8,791 nucleotides of DNA, from assembly GCA_031283795.1 (NCBI GenBank), contig JAITBB010000104.1, positions 1 through 8,791 on the forward strand, in the 5' to 3' direction. This stretch comes from Rickettsiales bacterium (GTDB lineage: Bacteria; Pseudomonadota; Alphaproteobacteria; Rickettsiales; UBA1997). A model generated the notes under the pieces. It did not search any database, had not been told where the DNA came from, and saw nothing but the letters and a program-made list of their open reading frames with translations. This document shows positions 1 through 7,166 of this stretch, one piece after another (within the stretch, counting starts at the first letter, position 1; each line of letters begins with the position of its first letter). The translations under genes were made by a program, and so were the position numbers.

Positions 1-2
1 AA

Positions 3-11
3 TCTCCTCCT
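3..11 (-). promoter_or_regulatory. Strong Shine-Dalgarno of a gene starting off the left edge
   Basis: Read on the minus strand, this stretch is AGGAGGAGA, a full match to the Shine-Dalgarno consensus and much stronger than any other in the window. No start codon follows before the window ends, so the initiating codon would lie a few bases beyond position 1. This suggests a minus-strand gene divergent from ftsW. The purine run itself is seen; the gene is inferred. Confidence 0.5.
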
Positions 12-50
12 GGGAACCGGAAAACAACCGGATGTGCTAAATTGATCCTA

Positions 51-67
51 TTGAAATGTAGTTTCAA
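51..67. repeat. Short inverted repeat in the ftsW upstream gap
   Basis: TTGAAA (51-56) and TTTCAA (62-67) are perfect inverted copies separated by five bases. They lie in the 120-base spacer between ftsW and the presumed divergent gene. The left arm also resembles a -35 box, with TAACTT 17 bases downstream as a poor -10, so this could be an operator over a weak ftsW promoter. A 6-bp arm in AT-rich DNA can arise by chance. Confidence 0.25.
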
Positions 68-120
68 AACCTGTAACTTTTGTATTGCAGGCTATTTTAT
101 TCAAATTAAAAAAACAATAA

Positions 121-1263
121 TTGTTCACTAGAGATAAGTTAATACTCCTTCAGAGGAACTGGTTTTCGATAGATAAAAAATTATTTTTCTCATTTGTTCT
201 TCTGATGGTTCTGGGTTGTGTGTTCAGCTTCAGCTTCAGCGTTCCGGTGGCTCGAAGGATAGGACTAGGTGACTATTATTTTTTTAAGCGCCACATAATT
301 TTCTCTGTCGCTTCGATTCTCATCACATTCCTTGTGGCAAATGTAAGCAGTCACATGGCCAGAGGAAGCTCATTCTTACTGTTCTATGCCAGCCTGATTC
401 TACTGGTACTAGTACCATTTTTTGGTTTCCATACAAAGGGGGCCAGAAGATGGCTGTACATAGCGGGTATATCGATACAGCCGTCAGAGTTTGCAAAGCC
501 TTTTTTCATTCTATTCTCCGCTCACTTTTTAGATAAATTTTCTAGAACGGCAGAGCCAAGAACACTGCTAGTTCCTCTACTCGTATGCCCTGCGGCCATT
601 TTACTGATATTCAGGCAGCCCGATGTAGGCACATTTCTGCTCCTTAGCCTTGTTCTTTCGGTACAGATATTGATGACGGACTTCTTTAGACTGAGACACT
701 GTATTTACATGCTACTCATCTTTCTAATTATGTTTGCCATTACCTATATAACCTTTCCCCACGTGTCAGATAGAATAGCAAATTTTCTAACTGGCGCCAG
801 AGACATCGGTAGAGCGCACTATCAGGTTAGAGAATCAATTATGGCCTATCGAAACGCTGGCTGGCTTGGCAGAGGTTTTCTGGAGGGAAAAACAAAGAAT
901 CACATTCCCGATATCCACACAGATTTTATTTTTCCGGCCATTGCGGAGGAATTTGGTTTTGCAGTGGCCCTTGGGATAGTGCTAGTTTATTTCTATATTG
1001 CCATCAGAGCTATGTTGAAGGCAAAACAGAGAAACAGCGAGTACGAATTCCTAGCTATAAATGGATTAATTTTTCTACTGGTCCTACAGGCCTGTATAAA
1101 TATATGTGTTTCTCTAAATTTGTTGCCCACCAAAGGCATAACGCTGCCATTTCTGAGTTATGGGGGATCGTCTGCTCTGGGGACCGCTCTAGCATCCGGC
1201 TATCTACTGGTTTTCACAAAAAAGGAATTTGGAGTTCTGGCCCGTTCCGAGAACAGCTCATGA
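121..1263 (+). CDS. ftsW: Septal peptidoglycan polymerase FtsW (SEDS family)
   Basis: FtsW is an inner-membrane glycosyltransferase that polymerises lipid II into septal glycan strands, working with the class B PBP FtsI in the divisome. The 380-residue product is hydrophobic with about ten predicted membrane segments. SEDS motifs are in order: GARRW (107-111), QPSEFAK (120-126), QPDVGT (166-171), the HTDF loop (266-269) with the catalytic-type Asp268, and PTKG...LPFLSYGGSS (336-351). PTKG rather than the RodA-type motif favours FtsW. The N-terminus, including ARRIGL at 44-49, resembles alphaproteobacterial FtsW. The start is TTG at 121: an in-frame stop lies directly before it, the next ATG (205) would cut family-conserved N-terminal sequence, and no clear Shine-Dalgarno is visible. 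murD and murG, its usual neighbours, are absent here. Confidence 0.95.
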   Translation: MFTRDKLILLQRNWFSIDKKLFFSFVLLMVLGCVFSFSFSVPVARRIGLGDYYFFKRHIIFSVASILITFLVANVSSHMARGSSFLLFYASLILLVLVPFFGFHTKGARRWLYIAGISIQPSEFAKPFFILFSAHFLDKFSRTAEPRTLLVPLLVCPAAILLIFRQPDVGTFLLLSLVLSVQILMTDFFRLRHCIYMLLIFLIMFAITYITFPHVSDRIANFLTGARDIGRAHYQVRESIMAYRNAGWLGRGFLEGKTKNHIPDIHTDFIFPAIAEEFGFAVALGIVLVYFYIAIRAMLKAKQRNSEYEFLAINGLIFLLVLQACINICVSLNLLPTKGITLPFLSYGGSSALGTALASGYLLVFTKKEFGVLARSENSS

Positions 1264-1320
1264 TTCTGCCCGGGGCCAAAATCACTTCCCGGTGGTGTCG
1301 AAAATATTCTTTCCGGATCT

Positions 1321-3921
1321 CTATAGTTCAAAATTGTACTCGCCCTCGTAGGCATATAGCAGGAGCTGTTTCAGTTCGGCTATGAGGGGGTATCTGGGGT
1401 TTGAACCTGTACACTGGTCGTCAAAGGCTCTCTCAGCAACTTCATCGACGGATGTTTTGAATTCCTTCTCCCTAAACGTATTCTTCGGATCAGCCTTTAT
1501 GGATGGGGCTATCCCAATAGCAGCCTTTAGCTCTTCAATCTTCCCTATCAGATTATCAATTTTCTCCTTTGCGCTCTTACCACCAAACCCCATAAAATCA
1601 GAAACCTGAACATATTTCTCACCGGCAAATGGGTATTTGTACTGGGCAAAGGCAGCCTGTTTAGCCGGTTTTTCGCTACTATTAAATCTTATCACCTGAG
1701 AAATGCAGTAGGCGTTGGCTATTCCATGGGGTATGTGGAATCTTGCCCCCAACTTATGGGCAAGGGAATGACAGACTCCAAGGAATGCATTTGAAAAAGC
1801 CATACCGGCTATGTTTGCCGCATAGTGCATCTGTTCCTTTGCCTCCGGAGAATTTTCATTTATGGCTCTTTCTAGATTAGAAAATACCATTCTTGTGGCC
1901 TGTAGGGCCAACCCATCAGTGAATGGAGAGGCCATGGTTGATACATAGGCCTCTAGTGCATGCACCAGAGCATCTATGCCGGACGCGGCAGCTAGACCCC
2001 GGGGCATGGTCGTTGCAAGGTCCGGATCCACTATGGCCATCGTCGGAGTAAAGGCGTAGTCCGCAATGGCATATTTATTTTTGGTCTTTTCATCGGTTAT
2101 GATGGTGAATGGTGTCACCTCGGAACCGGTACCAGAGGTTGTTGGGATACAGACAAGATCAGCTAATTTACCGAGACTCGGCATCATGAAGCTTCTCTTT
2201 CTGATATCTAAAAATCTCATGGCGATATCTTCGAATTTTATATCGGGCTGTTCGTACATTAGCCAAACCATCTTTGCGGCATCTATGGGGGAGCCTCCGC
2301 CTAGAGCTATTATCACATCTGGCTGCATGGCTCTGCAGCTCACAAGAGCTCTCTGGACCAGACCCAGCGAAGGATCCGGCTCCACATCGGAGAATATACT
2401 GTAGCTGATGCCAATTTCCTCCAGAACATCCGTAACTTTTTTTGTATATCCGAGATCGAATATGACCTTATCCGTAATTATGAAGGCTTTTCTCTTGCCC
2501 ACTAGATCTCTCAGAGCAAAATTCACACAGCCCTTTTTAAAGTATATTTTAGGTGGGACCCTGAACCACAGCATATTTTCCTCCCTTTCGGCAACGGTTT
2601 TTATATTGATTAGATGCTTCACCCCGATATTTTCACTAACAGAATTCCTACCCCAGGAGCCGCAGCCAAGGGTTAGAGATGGCTCCAGTCTGAAATTGAA
2701 TAGATCTCCAATACCTCCATGAGAGGCTGGGGAGTTTACCAGAATCCTGGATGTCGTCAGGATATCACTGTAGTATCCTATCCTATCTCCATTGGATGGG
2801 TTTGTATAGAGGACAGAGGTGTGACCATTTCCCCCCAGTTCGATCAGATCCTGGGCCTTTCTAGTGGCCTCCGGTAGGTCCTTAGCTCTGTACAGGGCCA
2901 ATATTGGTGACAGCTTCTCATGGGCGAAGGGCTCGGCCTCGGTTGTGTCACTAACCTCGCCTAGGAGTATTTTGGTATCTCCGGGAACTATGATGCCAGC
3001 CATAGAGGCTATCTTTGATGCGGGCTGACCAACAATATCAGCATTAATTCTGCCACCGGGGAAAAACACATCCGACAGCTTTTTATTTTCTTCTTTTTTT
3101 AAAATATAGCACCCTCTCTTCTCAAATTCTTTTTTGACCCTGGAGTAGACATCACCCAGCACTACCACAGACTGCTCGGAGGCGCATATCACACCATTGT
3201 CAAAGGTTTTGCTGAGGATTATCGAACTGACGGCCATCTCAATGTCTGCCGTCTCGTCTATGACGGCCGGGGTATTACCGGCTCCAACTCCAATTGCGGG
3301 TGTGCCCGAGCTATAGGCGGCCTTTACCATCGATGGCCCACCGGTTGCCAGAATAAGATCCACTCCTCTGTGGGACATGAGGGCTCCCGACAGTTCCACC
3401 GTTGGCTCCTCTATCCAACCTATTATGTTTTCCGGAGCGCCGGCCTCTACAGCTGTCTTCAGCATGATCCTGAGGGTCTCAACGGTACATTTTTTTGCTC
3501 TAGGGTGTGGAGAAACTACGATGCCATTCCTCGTCTTGAGCGCTATCAGTCCCTTAAAAATAGCTGTTGACGTTGGATTTGTAGTGGGTATTATCCCTGC
3601 AATGACCCCGATTGGACAGGCCAATTTAATAATACCGTGGGCCGAATCTCTCTCGACCACACCACAGGTCTTTGTATTTTTGTACTTATTATATATGTAC
3701 TCGGCGGCAAAATGATTTTTTATCACTTTATCCTCCACAATCCCCATTCCAGTCTCCTCAACGGCCATCTTGGCGAGAGGAATTCTCTCACCACACATGC
3801 GCAGGGCCACGTGTCTAAATATCTCATCAACCTGCTCCTGGCCATAGGTGGCGAAAATACTCTGTGCTCTTCTCACGCCGGCAACAAGTTCATCCAGCGT
3901 CTCTATAGAATTAACAAACAT
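1321..3921 (-). CDS. adhE: Bifunctional aldehyde/alcohol dehydrogenase AdhE
   Basis: AdhE converts acetyl-CoA to acetaldehyde and then to ethanol, oxidising two NADH, and is the main ethanol route of fermenting bacteria. In E. coli it assembles into cytoplasmic filaments (spirosomes). Residues 1 to about 440 form the CoA-acylating aldehyde dehydrogenase: PTTNPTSTAIFK (112-123), GVGAGNTP (211-218) and the catalytic Cys246 in FDNGVICASEQS, the same number as in E. coli. From about 450 is the iron-dependent alcohol dehydrogenase: GGGSPIDAAK (541-550), TTSGTGSEVTPF (594-605), and metal ligands Asp650, His654, His718 and His732. All key residues are present. At 866 residues it is colinear with the 891-residue E. 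coli enzyme but lacks its Lys/Ala-rich tail. The start is ATG at 3921; only a weak GGGG lies about 16 bases upstream. It is convergent with ftsW across a 57-base gap with no clear terminator. Confidence 0.98.
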   Translation of the reverse strand: MFVNSIETLDELVAGVRRAQSIFATYGQEQVDEIFRHVALRMCGERIPLAKMAVEETGMGIVEDKVIKNHFAAEYIYNKYKNTKTCGVVERDSAHGIIKLACPIGVIAGIIPTTNPTSTAIFKGLIALKTRNGIVVSPHPRAKKCTVETLRIMLKTAVEAGAPENIIGWIEEPTVELSGALMSHRGVDLILATGGPSMVKAAYSSGTPAIGVGAGNTPAVIDETADIEMAVSSIILSKTFDNGVICASEQSVVVLGDVYSRVKKEFEKRGCYILKKEENKKLSDVFFPGGRINADIVGQPASKIASMAGIIVPGDTKILLGEVSDTTEAEPFAHEKLSPILALYRAKDLPEATRKAQDLIELGGNGHTSVLYTNPSNGDRIGYYSDILTTSRILVNSPASHGGIGDLFNFRLEPSLTLGCGSWGRNSVSENIGVKHLINIKTVAEREENMLWFRVPPKIYFKKGCVNFALRDLVGKRKAFIITDKVIFDLGYTKKVTDVLEEIGISYSIFSDVEPDPSLGLVQRALVSCRAMQPDVIIALGGGSPIDAAKMVWLMYEQPDIKFEDIAMRFLDIRKRSFMMPSLGKLADLVCIPTTSGTGSEVTPFTIITDEKTKNKYAIADYAFTPTMAIVDPDLATTMPRGLAAASGIDALVHALEAYVSTMASPFTDGLALQATRMVFSNLERAINENSPEAKEQMHYAANIAGMAFSNAFLGVCHSLAHKLGARFHIPHGIANAYCISQVIRFNSSEKPAKQAAFAQYKYPFAGEKYVQVSDFMGFGGKSAKEKIDNLIGKIEELKAAIGIAPSIKADPKNTFREKEFKTSVDEVAERAFDDQCTGSNPRYPLIAELKQLLLYAYEGEYNFEL

Positions 3922-3989
3922 ATATTTTGAAATTTTCCCCAGTTTCAGAAAAAAAGGTAGGGAAAATTTTTATTAAAGTCAAATGCGCT

Positions 3990-4003
3990 GGAAATTAATT
4001 TCC
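3990..4003. promoter_or_regulatory. Perfect 14-bp palindrome upstream of adhE
   Basis: GGAAATTAATTTCC is fully self-complementary and lies about 70 bases upstream of the adhE start, in the divergent adhE/TPR-gene spacer. On the minus strand a TATATT hexamer sits just upstream of it (4013-4018), so a repressor bound here would overlap the region where transcription would start. It is not an FNR-type site. The function as an operator is inferred from position and symmetry only. Confidence 0.3.
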
Positions 4004-4054
4004 GTAAAATTGTAATATACCTTGGTAATTCAGTAAAAAATAATGCTGTCCATA

Positions 4055-4073
4055 TCAACTGTTTGGCAGTTGA
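4055..4073. repeat. 7-bp inverted repeat in the divergent spacer
   Basis: TCAACTG (4055-4061) and CAGTTGA (4067-4073) are perfect inverted copies around a five-base spacer. The element ends about 50 bases before the start codon of the operon's first gene and overlaps the TTGGCA candidate -35 box. Its size and position fit an operator for a dimeric regulator or a small hairpin. No regulator is identified. Confidence 0.35.
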
Positions 4074-4093
4074 AAATATATTTGAAATATTAA
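4063..4093 (+). promoter_or_regulatory. Candidate promoter of the TPR-mlaA-mlaC-dnaQ-holC operon
   Basis: TTGGCA (4063-4068) resembles a -35 box and TATTAA (4088-4093) a -10 box, but the 19-base spacing is longer than optimal. Alternatives exist: TTGAAA (4070-4075) with TAATCT (4094-4099) at 18 bases. Either would start transcription about 20-25 bases before the ATG at 4126. The surrounding AT-richness makes chance matches likely, so this is a location rather than a precise call. Confidence 0.25.
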
Positions 4094-4125
4094 TAATCTG
4101 AACACTAAAATACTAAAACTCATAG

Positions 4126-4539
4126 ATGTGGGTTCAAAAAATAAAAGAATATCTTGGTAATCTGATTGGGTTTGTTAGTGCTATCCTTAACGATCTGAGG
4201 GTAAAGTGGTTCAATCTCTATAGAAATAATATAAGTCAAGCCGTAGACTATTTTAGCCTTGGCATGCTCTACGAATGTCACAGTAGATTGAAAATAATTC
4301 TAAAAATGTGGCCAAACGACGAACACGCCAAATATTTACTAGGATTATTCTATGTCTGTGTCGGGGAAGAACAGAATGCTGTGAAATACCTGGGTCAGGT
4401 GAATGGTTTTAAACGGGATCAGGCGCAAAAACTACTTAGCCTCATAGAGGCTGGCAAGTCCGGAGTGGTAGTGGAAAAATATCTGGAAAACCCAAGTTTG
4501 GAAGCGGTTGAAGGTGAAATTGAGAAGGTCACTCTGTAG
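4126..4539 (+). CDS. Small TPR-like protein, first gene of the mla/dnaQ operon
   Basis: I do not recognise this 137-residue protein as a named family. Residues about 42-94 look like one and a half tetratricopeptide repeats: two amphipathic helices (YFSLGMLYE, then HAKYLLGLFYVCVG) with the small/large residue spacing of TPR helices, followed by EEQNAVKYLGQV, close to the usual second half of a repeat. TPR units usually mediate protein-protein contact. The N-terminal 30 residues are amphipathic and could touch a membrane, but there is no clear signal peptide. The start is the ATG at 4126; no Shine-Dalgarno is visible, so it may be translated from a short leader. Its 3' end overlaps mlaA by 32 bases, and it shares the operon, which hints at an envelope-related role. 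The reading frame is credible from length and coupling; the function is unknown. Confidence 0.7.
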   Translation: MWVQKIKEYLGNLIGFVSAILNDLRVKWFNLYRNNISQAVDYFSLGMLYECHSRLKIILKMWPNDEHAKYLLGLFYVCVGEEQNAVKYLGQVNGFKRDQAQKLLSLIEAGKSGVVVEKYLENPSLEAVEGEIEKVTL

Positions 4540-5368
4540 TCTGGTGGCTATTCTTTTCCCTCTTTGCTCCATGATGGGCTGTAGGACGGTGAAATGGAGA
4601 AGTGGCTCTGTCGTGGAATATCACAGTAGGAGGAAGATAGTGGATGATGTCGAAGAGGATCAGGGGGTTGCTGACTACGCGGATGAATACGAGGAACTGA
4701 TCATAAGGGATCCTCTGGAGGGGCTCAACAGAGTCATATTTGCATTTAACAGTTTTCTTATGAAGAACGCCATCGACCCACTAATTGGCCTTTATAAATT
4801 CGTAGCGGGCAAATTTCTTAGGAATATGATATCAAATCTTGGCAATAGGCTAAATGATCCAATGATATTCCTAAGTTCTCTGCTACAGCTCGATCTGAAC
4901 AATGCGGGGAATACTCTAATGGTATTTGGCACCAATATGACCTTTGGTTGTCTTGGTCTATTTGATCCAGCTAAAAATATCTTCGGTCTGGAGAGAGAAA
5001 ATAGAACCATTGGACAAGCACTGGCTCTCTACGGAGTTAACGAAGGCTTCTATGTTATGCTGCCGTTCTTCGGGCCATCTACCCTCAGAGATGGAATTGG
5101 TCTAGCCACCTCATTCTATGTGGATCCACTCTCCTACAATGGCCTTGCGGCTGGAGGCGAGAGAAAAAGCTTAACTCCAAAATATTTGGTAATACCAAAA
5201 TACTTTGCTCAGTATATTGACACGATGGACAGTGCCGTTACACTTGATGCCGTATTTATACAGAAATCCCTGGATCCCTATGTGTTTGCTAGGTATAGTT
5301 ATATGAGTGGTTTAGGCTATTCAATCGGTAAATTAAGAGGAGACAAAAAAGTAAATGTGGAAAAATAG
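4508..5368 (+). CDS. mlaA: Outer-membrane lipid-asymmetry lipoprotein MlaA (VacJ)
   Basis: MlaA is the outer-membrane component of the Mla system. With a porin it removes misplaced phospholipids from the outer leaflet and hands them to MlaC. The 286-residue product starts with a basic, hydrophobic signal ending in a lipobox-like SMMGC, with Cys25 as the predicted lipidated residue; Met at -3 is less usual than Leu. An acidic linker (about 46-65) follows. The MlaA domain then shows IRDPLEGLNR (66-75), FNSF (80-83), LGNRLNDP (111-118), GNTL and FGTN, and LPFFGPSTLRDG (185-196). The longest frame opens with TTG at 4508. GTG at 4514 is about equally good, because GGAAG at 4500-4504 is better spaced for it. 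It overlaps the gene before by 32 bases and mlaC by 14. Confidence 0.93.
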   Translation: MKVKLRRSLCSLVAILFPLCSMMGCRTVKWRSGSVVEYHSRRKIVDDVEEDQGVADYADEYEELIIRDPLEGLNRVIFAFNSFLMKNAIDPLIGLYKFVAGKFLRNMISNLGNRLNDPMIFLSSLLQLDLNNAGNTLMVFGTNMTFGCLGLFDPAKNIFGLERENRTIGQALALYGVNEGFYVMLPFFGPSTLRDGIGLATSFYVDPLSYNGLAAGGERKSLTPKYLVIPKYFAQYIDTMDSAVTLDAVFIQKSLDPYVFARYSYMSGLGYSIGKLRGDKKVNVEK

Positions 5369-5951
5369 GTCTATCGCCCTTTTTCTATGGAGTGCTTTAG
5401 CTATAGCTACCATGGGCGGTGTACTACTCATGGCCTCTGTGGAGGCGCCTAAAAACTTTCTAAGAGGATTTTTCACTGGACTGGCGGATGTGGATAGGAT
5501 CAGAGACCCGAAGCTAAAGGAATCTGAATTTGTAGCCATTGTTAGCAAAAACGTAGATTTGGACTGGGTTGCCAATTTTATTTTGGGAAGGCATAGTAAG
5601 AACATAACCAATGTTCAGAGAAAACAGTTCATAGAGCTCTATTCTAGATACCTAGCCAGCAGTTACAAATCCACACTGAGCATATACGGAAATAATAATT
5701 ATAAATTTTTAGCCGTAGAGAAACAGAAGGAGAATGTTTTTATGGTTTCCACCACTGTACTCTTTAATGAAAGGATAGTGAAGAATAGTTTCAGGGTTGT
5801 CGAAAAAGACGGCAAATACCACATAACCGATCTGGTGGTAGAGGGGATAAGCTTCATATCGGCTAAGAGGGCAGATCTGAACTCGATGATAACCTCTAAG
5901 GGTTTTGATGGATTTTTGAGGGAGTTGAAGAGCATAAATGGCCAGCACTAG
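5355..5951 (+). CDS. mlaC: Periplasmic phospholipid-binding protein MlaC (Ttg2D family)
   Basis: MlaC shuttles phospholipids across the periplasm between MlaA and the inner-membrane MlaFEDB complex. The 198-residue product has an N-terminal signal sequence with a basic start, a hydrophobic core at about 7-26 and a likely cleavage after VEA (29-31). The mature part matches the family pattern: DLDWVANFILGRH (68-80, where relatives have D..IARFVLGR), RKQFIELYSRYLASSYKSTL, paired beta strands around VSTTVLF, then KDGKYHITDLVVEGISFI (151-168) with the conserved VEGIS. The ATG at 5355 is supported by GAGGAGA at 5337-5343, the best plus-strand ribosome site in the window, eleven bases upstream. It overlaps mlaA by 14 bases and dnaQ by 14. 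MlaA and MlaC being adjacent supports both calls. Confidence 0.93.
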   Translation: MWKNRSIALFLWSALAIATMGGVLLMASVEAPKNFLRGFFTGLADVDRIRDPKLKESEFVAIVSKNVDLDWVANFILGRHSKNITNVQRKQFIELYSRYLASSYKSTLSIYGNNNYKFLAVEKQKENVFMVSTTVLFNERIVKNSFRVVEKDGKYHITDLVVEGISFISAKRADLNSMITSKGFDGFLRELKSINGQH

Positions 5952-6639
5952 AGAAATATGTATAGATACCGAAACCACAGGGCTTGATCCCTATAGTGGT
6001 GACAGACTTATAGAAATAGGCTGTATTGAGCTCAGTGACGGTAGAAAAACCGGAGAGCACTTCCATAGGCTGATTAATCCGGAGCGAGAGGTGCCCGGAG
6101 AGGCCGTCAATGTGCATGGAATAACCACCGAACGGCTTCTGGACAAACCAAAGTTCTTTGAGATTGCCGATGAACTGCTGGAATTTCTGGGAGATTCCAT
6201 TCTGATTGCCCACAACTCAAGCTTTGACATGAAGTTCCTGAACTTTGAGTTCGAGTCCATAGGCTATAGTAAAATCAAAAATGAAGTCATAGACTCTCTG
6301 CTGCTGGCAAAAAATAAATTTCCAGGTCAGAAAAATAGTCTGGATAGTCTGTGCAGGCGCTACAGCATAGACAATTCCAAGCGAACGTTTCACGGGGCGC
6401 TTCTGGATGCCGAACTGCTGGCTGATGTCTATGTGGAACTAAAGGGTGGCACCCAGGAGAGTCTTCTCTGTGACAGGGAAACCCTTGGATCGGGAACCAT
6501 AGAGATCGACGAACTGTTGCGAAGAATCAGGAAGAATGAGGTTCTTCCCAGTAGAAATTTCAGAGTGAGTACGGAGGATCAGGAAATGCATGACGAATTT
6601 ATACGGATCCATGTGCTAGGGAGAAACAAAAAAATATGA
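5938..6639 (+). CDS. dnaQ: DNA polymerase III epsilon subunit, 3'-5' proofreading exonuclease
   Basis: Epsilon removes misincorporated bases during replication, bound to the alpha subunit of DNA polymerase III. The 233-residue protein has the complete DEDDh exonuclease signature: Exo I DTETTGLD with Asp10 and Glu12, Exo II HNSSFDMKF with Asp97, and Exo III FHGALLDAELLADVY with His152 and Asp157. INPER (46-50) and NVHGIT (58-63) are also family features. The spacing equals that of E. coli DnaQ (243 residues). The C-terminal 50 residues correspond to the flexible tail that contacts alpha. The ATG at 5938 gives nine residues before Asp10, as expected. It overlaps mlaC by 14 bases and holC by 4, so translation is likely coupled to both. 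Confidence 0.96.
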   Translation: MASTREICIDTETTGLDPYSGDRLIEIGCIELSDGRKTGEHFHRLINPEREVPGEAVNVHGITTERLLDKPKFFEIADELLEFLGDSILIAHNSSFDMKFLNFEFESIGYSKIKNEVIDSLLLAKNKFPGQKNSLDSLCRRYSIDNSKRTFHGALLDAELLADVYVELKGGTQESLLCDRETLGSGTIEIDELLRRIRKNEVLPSRNFRVSTEDQEMHDEFIRIHVLGRNKKI

Positions 6640-7103
6640 GGGAGATAGGGTTCTACTCTGTAGAGGGAAACATGAATTCGTTTCTGCACAGCTTTTTTAG
6701 TCAACTGGTCTATAAAAATGGGAAAAAAGTTCTTCTATATTCTAGTTCAACGGAAAAACTCAAAGACCTAGACAGGATACTCTGGGAAAATTGTGGGGGA
6801 GCGGATTTCCTGTGTCATTCGATCTACAGTGCGAAAAATAGCCAGGGTAGATACGAAAAACTTCTCCTGAGCAGTGAATCTGTCAATTTCAACGAGGCTG
6901 ACTATCTGGTTATGAGCACCTTCATTGACAAAGGCGAGTTTCTGGAGAGTTTCGATAAAGGTTTCTATCTCTATGCCGCTTCCAATGAAGAGAGCATCGA
7001 GCGAGCTAGAAGCAGTCGGAAGAGGTATGATGAGTTCGGATATTCTACCATCATTTACGTGAAGGGTGATGATGGCCGCTGGAAGACGGTGGATGACATG
7101 TGA
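6636..7103 (+). CDS. holC: DNA polymerase III chi subunit HolC
   Basis: Chi links the clamp-loader complex to single-stranded DNA-binding protein and helps the polymerase on SSB-coated template. The 155-residue product follows the chi pattern: an opening EIGFYSVEG strand, a helix, GKKVLLYSSS (29-38), the LDRILW helix (45-50), FLCHS (58-62, usually FLPHG), a variable segment, then NFNEADYLVM (84-93, where relatives have N.aD.L), a FYLY strand and an R..W-like C-terminal half ending GRWK. The match is moderate, as is usual for this fast-evolving family. The ATG at 6636 overlaps the dnaQ stop in an ATGA junction, typical of translational coupling. Lying directly behind dnaQ supports the replisome assignment. 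Confidence 0.85.
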   Translation: MREIGFYSVEGNMNSFLHSFFSQLVYKNGKKVLLYSSSTEKLKDLDRILWENCGGADFLCHSIYSAKNSQGRYEKLLLSSESVNFNEADYLVMSTFIDKGEFLESFDKGFYLYAASNEESIERARSSRKRYDEFGYSTIIYVKGDDGRWKTVDDM

Positions 7104-7104
7104 T

Positions 7105-7126
7105 GAAGCAGCCTCTCCGCTGTTTT
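7105..7126 (+). terminator. Probable intrinsic terminator after holC
   Basis: GAAGCAGC (7105-7112) can pair with GCTGTTTT (7119-7126), giving an eight-pair stem with two G-U pairs around a six-base loop. The 3' arm carries the T-run. It begins two bases after the holC stop, where the five-gene operon meets convergent mlaE. The stem is weak for a terminator, with only four strong pairs. Confidence 0.4.
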
Positions 7127-7146
7127 CAAATTAGTGGCGAATCAGT

Positions 7147-7166
7147 GTCCTAGCAGAGACTAGGGC
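7147..7166. repeat. Hairpin at the mlaE stop codon
   Basis: GTCCTAG (7147-7153) and CTAGGGC (7160-7166) pair over seven positions with one mismatch/wobble around a six-base loop. The right arm touches the mlaE TAG stop (7166-7168). It could help terminate mlaE transcription on the minus strand, but no T-run follows in either direction. Confidence 0.25.

Noticed and set aside
1264..1320. Possible terminator or murG remnant between ftsW and adhE.
   Set aside because: Only a five-pair stem with a long loop and no T-run. The ATG overlapping the ftsW stop opens a 41-codon frame with no MurG features that runs antisense into adhE.
3370..3930. Several open plus-strand frames opposite adhE.
   Set aside because: They are antisense shadows of the well-conserved adhE coding sequence and have no features of their own.
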